Below, piece after piece: positions 6,515 through 14,614 of a stretch of DNA of 19,423 nucleotides. Made by a program: the position numbers and the translations under genes. Where the stretch lies: NCBI GenBank assembly GCA_934663645.1, contig CAKUKR010000040.1:1-19423 (forward strand), given 5' to 3'. Numbering within the stretch: the stretch's first letter is position 1; every line of letters begins with the position of its first letter. The notes beneath the pieces were generated by a model. It was given only the letters and a program-made list of their open reading frames with translations, made no database searches and had not been told where the DNA came from. Source of the stretch: an uncultured Muribaculaceae bacterium (lineage in GTDB: Bacteria > Bacteroidota > Bacteroidia > Bacteroidales > Muribaculaceae).

Positions 6515-9349
6515 ATGACACACGACATAGACAAACATATCACCATAATCAACGACGCTCTCGCCTGGGCACGCGAGTACGGCAAGAACTCATTCCCCAC
6601 AGAGCAGTTCAAAAACTACCGTCGCGAGCTGGCCAAGATACGCGGCGTACTGTCGTCCAAATGCTCCGCCGCAGCATACGGCGAGAGCCAGGTGGGCAAG
6701 TCATACCTCATGAGCAGCCTTCTCTCCTCCGCCGACTGCCCCTTTGAGATTGAGAACGGAGGCAGGAGGTACAGCTTCATCGACGAGCTGAACCCAAGCG
6801 GCGGCAACAACGCCAAAATCGAGTCCACCGGCGTTATCACGCGCTTCACCACAAGCCGCCAGACGCAGAAGCCGGCGGGAATGATACGCATCTCCAACCT
6901 CTCCGTGCTTGACATAATACTCCTGCTGGCCGACTCTTATTACAACGACATCAAGATAGACCCTGACAAGTCGCTGTCCGCCAACTCGATAAACTCAAAG
7001 CTGAACGAACTCGCCACGCTGTGGAGCGGTGCGTCAGCGCAACAGGACATAATAACCGAAGACGACATTCTCGACATAAACGACTACATACGCGAGGTCA
7101 TAGGCAACGCCGCTGCGGCTGTGTACCAGTCAAACTTCTGCAAGGTCGTCGCACCGGTCATTTGCCGTGTCCCGCACCAGTGCTGGCCGGACGTGTTCAG
7201 CCTGCTGTGGAACCAGAACGCCGAGATAACCCGGCTCTTCGCCACCCTCGTCAACGCCTACGAGAAAATCGGCTTCCGCCGCGAGGTGTACGTGCCTTTC
7301 GACGCGGTGCTGCGCAGCAAGGGCACTCTGCTCAAAATAGAATGGCTCGACACCGTATGCGGCGCGAAGCCAGCCGTCAGCGACGACGGCAGCAACGACG
7401 ACGTGCCGGTCACAGACATATACGACGCGGCAGGGCAGCTGGTGGCACGCGACTTCAACAAGGGGGAACTGTCCGCCCTGACAGCCGAACTGACATTCGA
7501 GTTGCCAATGCAGCTTGTCGAGGAGCGGAATTTCCTCAACCAGATGGACTTGCTCGACTTCCCCGGAGCAAGGTCTCGTGAAAAATACAAGGAGAGCGAA
7601 ATCGCCACCGTGCTGCCGCGTATGTTGCGGCGCGGCAAAGTCGCGTACCTGTTCAACAAATACTCGCGCTCGCAACAGATAGGCTGCGTCCTGTTCTGCC
7701 ACCACAACGACCAGAAAGCCGAACCCACCATCGGCGACACGATAAACAGCTGGATAGAGGATAACATCGGCAAGGATGCGCAGGAGCGGACACGGATGCT
7801 GCAAGACACCCGGGGCATCTCGCCGCTGTTCCTCATCGCCACGAAATTCAACATCGACCTGGAGTGTACCAAGAACGACAAGCAGGACGACACATCGACC
7901 CTCGACAAGCACTGGAACCGCTTTGACACAGTGCTGCCCGAGATTGTAGGTCCAAGCAAATGGCTCGACCAGTGGACTGTATCTGCCGGTGTCGCCAAGC
8001 CGTTCCAAAGCATCTACCCGCTGCGCGACTTCTACTGGTCTGCCAAGAACGGCCTGTTCGACGGCTACAGCGACGGCGAGACGAAATCGCCGGAAAAGAG
8101 CCTCCATTTCCACCCCGACTTCCCTGGATACATGGACTGCCTCAGGAGAAGTTTCCTCAGCAACCAGTTCGTCCGTGACCATTTCGCCAGCCCCGAAAAG
8201 ACATGGGAAGAAGTCGCCACGCTGAACAACGACGGCTCGAAGCCCATAATCCGCGACCTCGGCGAAATATCGGGAGTGCTGGACGAGGCGCGCCGCAAGA
8301 GATGCCTCGAAAGGCTCATTGCCCTCAAAAAGGCTATCGACAGCACATTGCGAGTGTATTACGACGACACCGACGACGAGGCCAAGGACAAGAAAGTCCG
8401 TGCCATAGCCGGCCAGATACGGCGCACCCTGACATCCGCTATCGCCCGCGACCCCGGCACATTCGGCGGTGTGATAGACCGCCTTATGGTCAGCCCCGAG
8501 GCGATACGCAACATGGCATACGACATCATAGTGCTTCACACCGACAAGCCCCGAGACTTCAACAACATCAACATACTCCACGCAAATGCCGGCATTGACT
8601 CCGCCGCCCCGAGACAGGAAAACGTCAGACGGCTCATGTCCTTCACCCAGCTTGACACAGAGGACGAACTGAGCGAATACCTGAAGTCACAGGGCACAAC
8701 TATCGACGAGGTCATCTCCGGCGACACGAACAAACTCGCCACAATTGGAGGCGTCATCACCAAGCATGCCACCGGCTACTGGACAGACCACCTCAACCGC
8801 GCCGCAGCGGAGATGTCAGAGACACTGCCCTGCGCCGACGAGCTGGTGTTCATGCTCACAACCCTGTTCAGCAAGCTGGGCGCAGACCGTGCCATGGCAG
8901 AGCGCATCGACCGCTACGCATCGCTGTTCGGCACAGAAGAGCAGATAAACGCTATCGGCGACTACGCCTCTCTAACGCTCAACAGCTTCGTCAGCACCGT
9001 AGGCCGTGAATATATGCCCGACAGCGAGCTGGAGAACCTGCGCAGCAAGGCCGGCCGCTGCAACATCGCCATCGACCTGTCGCCCGCTGCATGGGAAAAA
9101 GCCGCCGAGCCGCAGCCGCTCGAGGAGACCCTCCGCGTGTTTGACGACGCGGCAAAAATACTCAACAGCCAGCACGTCAACATGGACGCACTGCGCCGGT
9201 TGCCCTTCTGGAGCAACTACTACAAATGGGAAAACCTCGTCTTCATCGGCCTGCTCTACTCGTCTGACATCTCGCACTGCGACCCGGTCAGCAACGGCAA
9301 AGTCCGGGACTTGATAGACCGCAACCAGGCACTTTATTCAGGACAATGA
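6515..9349 (+). CDS. srfC: SrfC-like large P-loop protein, probable GTPase
   Basis: 944 residues, cytoplasmic in appearance (no signal peptide or membrane helix). It has a G1/P-loop 'GESQVGKS' at residues 56-63, in the middle of 'AAAYGESQVGKSYLMSSLL'. A G3-type 'LLDFPGARSRE' has its Asp-x-x-Gly at 348-351, and a G4-like 'IATKFNID' has TKFN at 443-446. The G4 site lacks the canonical Asp, so guanine specificity may be weakened. The wide spacing between G1 and G3 and the long helical C-terminal half recall dynamin-like or other large GTPases. The family call rests on position directly after SrfB, on size and on the P-loop, and matches the SrfC 'putative virulence factor' group. It probably forms a regulated NTPase partner of SrfB. 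It ends one base before the protease gene, implying translational coupling. An alternative is an unrelated large GTPase of a conflict system. Confidence 0.68.
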   Translation: MTHDIDKHITIINDALAWAREYGKNSFPTEQFKNYRRELAKIRGVLSSKCSAAAYGESQVGKSYLMSSLLSSADCPFEIENGGRRYSFIDELNPSGGNNAKIESTGVITRFTTSRQTQKPAGMIRISNLSVLDIILLLADSYYNDIKIDPDKSLSANSINSKLNELATLWSGASAQQDIITEDDILDINDYIREVIGNAAAAVYQSNFCKVVAPVICRVPHQCWPDVFSLLWNQNAEITRLFATLVNAYEKIGFRREVYVPFDAVLRSKGTLLKIEWLDTVCGAKPAVSDDGSNDDVPVTDIYDAAGQLVARDFNKGELSALTAELTFELPMQLVEERNFLNQMDLLDFPGARSREKYKESEIATVLPRMLRRGKVAYLFNKYSRSQQIGCVLFCHHNDQKAEPTIGDTINSWIEDNIGKDAQERTRMLQDTRGISPLFLIATKFNIDLECTKNDKQDDTSTLDKHWNRFDTVLPEIVGPSKWLDQWTVSAGVAKPFQSIYPLRDFYWSAKNGLFDGYSDGETKSPEKSLHFHPDFPGYMDCLRRSFLSNQFVRDHFASPEKTWEEVATLNNDGSKPIIRDLGEISGVLDEARRKRCLERLIALKKAIDSTLRVYYDDTDDEAKDKKVRAIAGQIRRTLTSAIARDPGTFGGVIDRLMVSPEAIRNMAYDIIVLHTDKPRDFNNINILHANAGIDSAAPRQENVRRLMSFTQLDTEDELSEYLKSQGTTIDEVISGDTNKLATIGGVITKHATGYWTDHLNRAAAEMSETLPCADELVFMLTTLFSKLGADRAMAERIDRYASLFGTEEQINAIGDYASLTLNSFVSTVGREYMPDSELENLRSKAGRCNIAIDLSPAAWEKAAEPQPLEETLRVFDDAAKILNSQHVNMDALRRLPFWSNYYKWENLVFIGLLYSSDISHCDPVSNGKVRDLIDRNQALYSGQ

Positions 9350-9350
9350 C

Positions 9351-12155
9351 ATGGAAGACAAGCACACATTCATAGGGAAACGGAAAGTCTGCAGCACAGA
9401 CCCTTGCGACTTCACAGACTATCAGGGCATCGGCAGCGACCCGATGTACAGACGGTACGAGAGCGTGCGGAGCATCATCGGCCACGTCATTGACCCGGCC
9501 TTCGCACACTTCCTCGCAGCTCCGGACTATTCCACAGAAGAAGATGTGATCAACTGGTACATCGATGACTGGACGGAAACGCCGGAGCGGCTCGCGGACA
9601 TGACCGGCGACAAGCGGACACGGTACGCCGCCGTGAGAGACGCGACCTTGGCGCATTACCGCGATACGCTCGACAGCCTGTCGGGCGACGAGCTGCAGAT
9701 CATGCTCGGGGCTTTGGTCAGCGCCGGCAATGACGAGCTGACATTCGGCTGCGACGGCAAGGTGTTCACAGTCGCATGGGGCATGAGGGTTGACACCAAC
9801 AAGCACCCCATAATCGGCGAAGTGATACACGAATCGCCATACCGCGTCAAGCATGACGTGACTTTCGACCCGGGCGAGCACGGGCGCATAGCCTCTCCTC
9901 TCGGCGGCAAAATCTCGCTCGAAGAGGGCGCGGAGATAACGCAAAACGACATACCCGCAGTCGAGGCAGACAGCGGCTACGAGTTCACCGGCTGGCAGCC
10001 CTCGCCCCTCGGCGCGAAAGTCACCGGCGACCTCACATTCACAGCCGCATACCGCGTGGCGATACCCCCAATTCCACCCATTACCCCTGAGCCTGAACCA
10101 GATCCGATGCCACCGCAAGAGGCCGTATGCACCTTCAACGCCGGCCTGCACGGCTCGCTGCGCGGCGAGGGGATATTGACACGCCCCCTCGGCTATGTGC
10201 TGACGCCAGCCGACATTCCGCAGGTCATGCCCGAAAAGGGATGGACGTTCAAGGGCTGGTCTGCCAATCCGCGGAACACTTGCCTCAACGGCGACATGAC
10301 ATTCGATGCCGTCTACGAGAAGAAGCTGCCGTGGTACAAGCGGCTGTGGGACAGCTGGCTGAAATGGCTGTTGCTCGCACTGCTGGCACTGCTACTGCTG
10401 CTCCTACTCTCATGGCTGTTCCCCAACTGCCGTGGCTGCACGCACGCAGTCAACGGCGTGGCTGACCTCGACCGCGTCGTCACCGCAACAGGCGACACGA
10501 TAGACGACAACGGCTATGCCAAGCCCATACCCCTCAACGACGGCAAGCTCCCCGACGGCGAAGCAATCGTCGCCCCCATACGCGGCGAGGACGGCAAAGC
10601 GCCCAACATAATCCGCAACCCGGGTGTGCCGCCCGTAATGGCAAACCGCCTGTTCCTCTTCCTCGAGGACGAAAGCGACAGCGTGGACGCGCTCGCTTCC
10701 GACTTCAAGAAGGCCTACCCCGACGACAAGTACTGCATCGTCGGCTACGACCGCAACGTGAAGTCGCTCGTCATACAGATACCCGAAAACGAGCGCGACA
10801 ACATACGCCAGACCATCAACCAGCGCATACCGAACCACCGCTTCCTCGTCTTTGACGAGCAGATATACGAAATCAACGCAAGCATCGGCAGCCCGAGCGA
10901 CACCAACACCAGCGGCGCGGCAAACGGCTGGCACATCGACGCCGTGCGTGCGCGGCAAGGGTGGAACATCACCAAAGGCTCGCCCGAAGTCACCGTCGCT
11001 GTCGTTGACGACGGCATCGATGCGGGACACCCGATGTTCACCGGGCGCATCAAGGACGCATACAACGTCTACACGCAGAACAACCGCCTGAGCCGGGGCG
11101 TAGGGCACGGCACACACACCGCCGGCCTTGCCGTCGGCTCGCTGCAATACCTCAGCCGTGGCGCAGCCGGCATCGCACCGGACTGCAAGCTGATGCCCGT
11201 CCAGGTCGTTGACAACAGCGTCTGCCCGATGTCCGCACTCGTGAGCGGCATCATGTATGCCGTCCACAAAGGCGCGGACGTGGTCAACATATCCATTGCA
11301 CCCACGTTCCAGGGGCTGAACGCGCTCCCCGTAGAGGCGCAGCGCGAGATAATGCAGTCGCAGTTCAAGAATGTCGAGAAGCTGTGGCTTCGCGTCACCA
11401 GGCTTGCCGCAAGCAAGAGGACAATACTCGTGTTCGCAGCCGGCAACGACGACATCCTCTCCGGCATACCCCCCGAAAACCGCACCCAGTCGGCGATAAC
11501 CGTCGGCGCGGTTGACAGCCGCCTCTACCCCACAGACTTCACCAACTACGGCACATGCACCGACATCTCCGCCCCCGGCAAAGGGATATACTCAGCATAC
11601 CCCGTAGGCAGCTTCACCTGCTTCGACGGCACAAGCATGGCCGCGCCAATAGTCACCGGCACGATAGCGCTGATGAAGTCACTCAAAAAAGACCTCACCG
11701 TAGAGCAAGCATACAACGTCCTCTACCGCACCGGAGCCGACGTGTACGGCAACATGCCGCCCCTCGTGCAGGTAGACCGCGCATTGGAGGGCGTACGCAA
11801 GGGAGACTTCAGCAAGCCCGCCAAACGGCAAATGCGCCACGTGCCGCATGATGCAATCGACACAGGTGATCTTCCCATATCAGTAAAAGACGACACCGGC
11901 GCATACACAGACACTGTGGTGCCGAGCCCCATAGGCGGCACTGACGATGGCCCGATTGTCGACCGAACCGCGCCCGACGACAGCCGAGTACGAGGACGCG
12001 ACAATGAAGTTGCTCCGCCTGTCTCCGGCAACGGCAGCGACTACGACCGGATAAGCCGGATAAGAGAACTAATCGAATATTACGAAAGGAAAATAGTAGA
12101 ACTGGAAGGCCTGCTTCCTGAAAATCAGAACAACAGAAAAAAGACCAAGAAATGA
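9351..12155 (+). CDS. Membrane-anchored subtilisin-like (S8) protease with InlB-type repeats
   Basis: 934 residues with an unusual order. Residues 1-165 form an unrecognised mostly helical region. Two divergent InlB-type (Listeria-Bacteroides) repeats follow: about 168-232 ('VTFDPGEHG', 'GYEFTGWQPS', 'TFTAAY') and 259-325 ('CTFNAGLHG', 'GWTFKGW', 'TFDAVY'), joined by a Pro-rich linker. A single membrane helix lies at about 339-358. An inhibitor-like or linker part (about 390-530) precedes the S8 peptidase domain. The catalytic triad is intact: Asp553 in 'VVDDGID', His586 in 'GHGTHTAG', Ser762 in 'DGTSMAAP', with oxyanion Asn699 in 'AAGND'. A polar, charged tail ends the protein. There is no N-terminal signal peptide. 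Lys/Arg residues just before the helix ('KKLPWYKRLW') predict N-inside, putting the protease in the periplasm. It overlaps the next gene by ATGA. It is likely the effector of the operon. Confidence 0.85.
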   Translation: MEDKHTFIGKRKVCSTDPCDFTDYQGIGSDPMYRRYESVRSIIGHVIDPAFAHFLAAPDYSTEEDVINWYIDDWTETPERLADMTGDKRTRYAAVRDATLAHYRDTLDSLSGDELQIMLGALVSAGNDELTFGCDGKVFTVAWGMRVDTNKHPIIGEVIHESPYRVKHDVTFDPGEHGRIASPLGGKISLEEGAEITQNDIPAVEADSGYEFTGWQPSPLGAKVTGDLTFTAAYRVAIPPIPPITPEPEPDPMPPQEAVCTFNAGLHGSLRGEGILTRPLGYVLTPADIPQVMPEKGWTFKGWSANPRNTCLNGDMTFDAVYEKKLPWYKRLWDSWLKWLLLALLALLLLLLLSWLFPNCRGCTHAVNGVADLDRVVTATGDTIDDNGYAKPIPLNDGKLPDGEAIVAPIRGEDGKAPNIIRNPGVPPVMANRLFLFLEDESDSVDALASDFKKAYPDDKYCIVGYDRNVKSLVIQIPENERDNIRQTINQRIPNHRFLVFDEQIYEINASIGSPSDTNTSGAANGWHIDAVRARQGWNITKGSPEVTVAVVDDGIDAGHPMFTGRIKDAYNVYTQNNRLSRGVGHGTHTAGLAVGSLQYLSRGAAGIAPDCKLMPVQVVDNSVCPMSALVSGIMYAVHKGADVVNISIAPTFQGLNALPVEAQREIMQSQFKNVEKLWLRVTRLAASKRTILVFAAGNDDILSGIPPENRTQSAITVGAVDSRLYPTDFTNYGTCTDISAPGKGIYSAYPVGSFTCFDGTSMAAPIVTGTIALMKSLKKDLTVEQAYNVLYRTGADVYGNMPPLVQVDRALEGVRKGDFSKPAKRQMRHVPHDAIDTGDLPISVKDDTGAYTDTVVPSPIGGTDDGPIVDRTAPDDSRVRGRDNEVAPPVSGNGSDYDRISRIRELIEYYERKIVELEGLLPENQNNRKKTKK

Positions 12156-13195
12156 ACGAAAGACTGCAATTCTCATGGGGACACATCATCGCCTTCGTCG
12201 CGCTGATTGCCGTGAGCTACATATCATTCATGGGCATAACATACCTCACAGCCGGCAACTTCGTCGCCGCGCTGTTGGGCATGGCCGCAATAGACATCCT
12301 CTTCATGCTCTTCTTCATCGGGGCGCAGCAGATGAAAGCCTCCGGCGAACACATCAACCGCAAGATCATATTCGAGCGAATATTCATCTTCGGCTCGCCA
12401 ATAGTCTTCATCGCCGCCATGATGCCCATGTCGCACTTCTGGACTGTCAAGAGCAACGAGACGAAGATAGTGGGCACATTCCAGGGGGCAATCAGCAGCG
12501 CAAAGCTGCTGTTCCCCGACTACGAGAAATATTCCGAAGACCGCATCGCAGCCTACGGCAAGTCGCTCGACCAAATCATCAGCGGCGGCAACGGCAGCCT
12601 GTTCTACAAGGCCGGGTTCGTCGAGGGCAAGACCGCCATTCAGAAGCAGAACATGCTCGAGACACTGCGGCTGCAGCTACTCTCCGAAAACTACACAGCA
12701 ATCAAGACACCAGCCAATGCGTGGCTCGACAACGCCACGCAGTCCGCCAGCATCTGGAACGTATTCCTGCTCGGCAACACACGCAAAATCAAGAAGACAC
12801 TCGTGCAGTGGGAGACCAAGCTGAAAGGCTTCAGCGAGAAACAGATGTCAAACGAGGCGCTGCTCTCCGAAGTGCCGCAGTTCAGCAGCAGCGGCGTATC
12901 AGCCGCCCTGTCCCAGCTCGACCAGATGAGCGCCAACTTCACCCAGTGGCACTTCCCCGCATTGCCAGGCATCATCTTCGGCATCGTCATCTACCTCATG
13001 CTCCTCTTCCCCTACATCCTCCAGGAACGCCACCCAAGAAGCATTTATCGGCTAATAGGCAATGAACGCCTGTATGGCATGGAGTGGATAAGAGCATTTA
13101 TCAAAGGACGACGGCAGCCTGACAGCAACCGTGATGCTTGGAGCGACACCAAAGCCAACGAGAACTCTTCAAATGACTTCCCAGCCACATTCTAA
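12152..13195 (+). CDS. Four-pass inner-membrane protein with a large loop, unknown function
   Basis: 347 residues. Three hydrophobic helices near the N-terminus (about 11-32, 36-57 and 75-93) are followed by a soluble, mostly helical loop (94-268), a fourth helix (269-290) and a basic cytoplasmic tail (291-347). A basic segment between helices 2 and 3 ('NRKIIFERIF') puts that loop inside, so the 175-residue loop should be periplasmic, on the same side as the protease domain of the preceding gene. I recognise no family. The ATGA start overlaps the protease stop, so the two are probably made in fixed ratio, and a partner, substrate or regulator role for the protease is plausible (inference). 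The last 50 codons are AT-richer than the rest, coinciding with the composition change of the operon. Confidence 0.75.
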   Translation: MNERLQFSWGHIIAFVALIAVSYISFMGITYLTAGNFVAALLGMAAIDILFMLFFIGAQQMKASGEHINRKIIFERIFIFGSPIVFIAAMMPMSHFWTVKSNETKIVGTFQGAISSAKLLFPDYEKYSEDRIAAYGKSLDQIISGGNGSLFYKAGFVEGKTAIQKQNMLETLRLQLLSENYTAIKTPANAWLDNATQSASIWNVFLLGNTRKIKKTLVQWETKLKGFSEKQMSNEALLSEVPQFSSSGVSAALSQLDQMSANFTQWHFPALPGIIFGIVIYLMLLFPYILQERHPRSIYRLIGNERLYGMEWIRAFIKGRRQPDSNRDAWSDTKANENSSNDFPATF

Positions 13196-13240
13196 GCCAT
13201 TTGAGAAGCACGAAAGCAACAACAAAACACACAACAGAAT

Positions 13241-14614
13241 ATGCCAACAAAAGAAACTATACTCGACAACGTAGGGAACTACACACCTCCACAACTGGTG
13301 GAATTTATCCAATCAGAGATTGTTACCTACAATGAGCTGTGCAACGAGGAGGACTTCTCAGCCCCCGCGAGGGCTGAAGTCAAACGCCTCCTCGAACAAA
13401 AGCCTGTGACCCCACCAGAACCAGAACCTGCACCAGCACCAGCACGTGACGGTGATGATGACGATCTGTTCGGTTTTGATTTAGATGAATTCAAAAGTCA
13501 GGTCAAACAAATGTATGACAATCCGCCAATAGGCAAAGACGCACACAAAGCCGTGGCCGATCTTGTGAGCCAAGAACTTGAAAACGAGAATTTGTCAAAA
13601 CAAGACCTGCTCGGAATCATCAAACGTGACAACAATTTCCTGAGTGCCTCAACGCTATACCAACTGAAAAAGGCAAACAAAATAACGACAAAGGACTTAA
13701 CAAATTGCGGCATAGAAAAAGACTTCATCGAGCTAATGAACAATGACACGAAAAGAGGGAATTTTGCACCTCCTTCAAAGCCTCTTAACAAAATCTGCAT
13801 GACATGTACCGAAGTGTACTTCTGGGGAATACCGACATCAGGCAAAACATGCGCACTTGGCGCAATCATGAGTGTAGCCAACAATGGCATCGTGGCAAAA
13901 ACCATGAGCAAAAAAAACTGCCAAGGATATGACTACATGAACCGTCTGTCTTTGCAATTTCAACGAGACAAAATCAAGGTCTTGCCAGGCAAAACCCCCA
14001 CTGATTCTACTTACGAAATGAGTTTCGAACTCACCGATAAAAATAACAAAGTCCATCCGTTTACCTGCATCGACATCGCAGGGGAAGTAATGTTGGGGAT
14101 GTACGACGGAGACGTCAATGAACCTATGGAGCCAGTTTTCAAGGTACTCGTCGACAAAGCAACAAATAACCGCAAGATCCACTTCTTTGTAATCGAATAT
14201 GGAGGCGAAAACCGTTTGTTCGATGGTCTGACACAACAGACCTATCTCGAAAGTGCGGTTAAATATCTCAAGGAAACAAACATCTTCAAAAAGGACACAG
14301 ATGCAATATACCTCATCGTGACAAAAACAGACATGACAGGGAAGACAGGGACGGATCTCCAAAAAGAGCTGAGAGACTATGTCAACCTCCACTATAGAAG
14401 TTTCTATACTGGACTCAACCAAATATGCCATGATAACGGCATAAACGGAGGCGAAGTCGTGTGCATACCATTCTCTGTGGGAAAGGTTTGTTTTAAGTAC
14501 TACTGCAAATTCGACGACAGTGCTGCATCAAATGTGGTAAGAGAACTGCTGACACGCAGCAAGGGATTCAAAAGCGGCAAACTTCAAGATATTCTAAACA
14601 GATTCAAACGATGA
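13241..14614 (+). CDS. GTPase with N-terminal helical adaptor-like segments
   Basis: 457 residues, soluble. GTP-binding motifs are all present and in order: G1 'GIPTSGKT' (196-203), G3 'DIAGE' (278-282) and G4 'TKTD' (361-364). This indicates a TRAFAC-type GTPase with an active-looking site. The N-terminal part has a helical segment 'TPPQLVEFIQSEIVTYNEL' (about 15-33, within 8-53), a Pro/Ala/Glu linker (54-70) followed by an Asp run, and a second helical segment of similar flavour ('LSASTLYQLKKANKITTKDL', about 134-153). Such short helical modules often serve as protein-interaction adaptors in bacterial conflict proteins (inference). The gene is AT-richer than the four before it. Its stop overlaps the next start by ATGA, so it is coupled to the coiled-coil membrane protein. 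It may belong to the GTPases found with 'GTPase-associated proteins' in predicted conflict systems. Confidence 0.75.
   Translation: MPTKETILDNVGNYTPPQLVEFIQSEIVTYNELCNEEDFSAPARAEVKRLLEQKPVTPPEPEPAPAPARDGDDDDLFGFDLDEFKSQVKQMYDNPPIGKDAHKAVADLVSQELENENLSKQDLLGIIKRDNNFLSASTLYQLKKANKITTKDLTNCGIEKDFIELMNNDTKRGNFAPPSKPLNKICMTCTEVYFWGIPTSGKTCALGAIMSVANNGIVAKTMSKKNCQGYDYMNRLSLQFQRDKIKVLPGKTPTDSTYEMSFELTDKNNKVHPFTCIDIAGEVMLGMYDGDVNEPMEPVFKVLVDKATNNRKIHFFVIEYGGENRLFDGLTQQTYLESAVKYLKETNIFKKDTDAIYLIVTKTDMTGKTGTDLQKELRDYVNLHYRSFYTGLNQICHDNGINGGEVVCIPFSVGKVCFKYYCKFDDSAASNVVRELLTRSKGFKSGKLQDILNRFKR

Noticed and set aside
7130..8581. 483-codon antisense frame opposite the SrfC-like gene
   Set aside because: Same reasoning: composition typical of a reverse-frame shadow (Val, Glu, His-rich), with no domain and no promoter.
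12175..13065. 296-codon frame overlapping the four-pass membrane protein
   Set aside because: It is extremely Arg/His/Gln-rich, whereas the other frame gives clean membrane helices and an ATGA junction.
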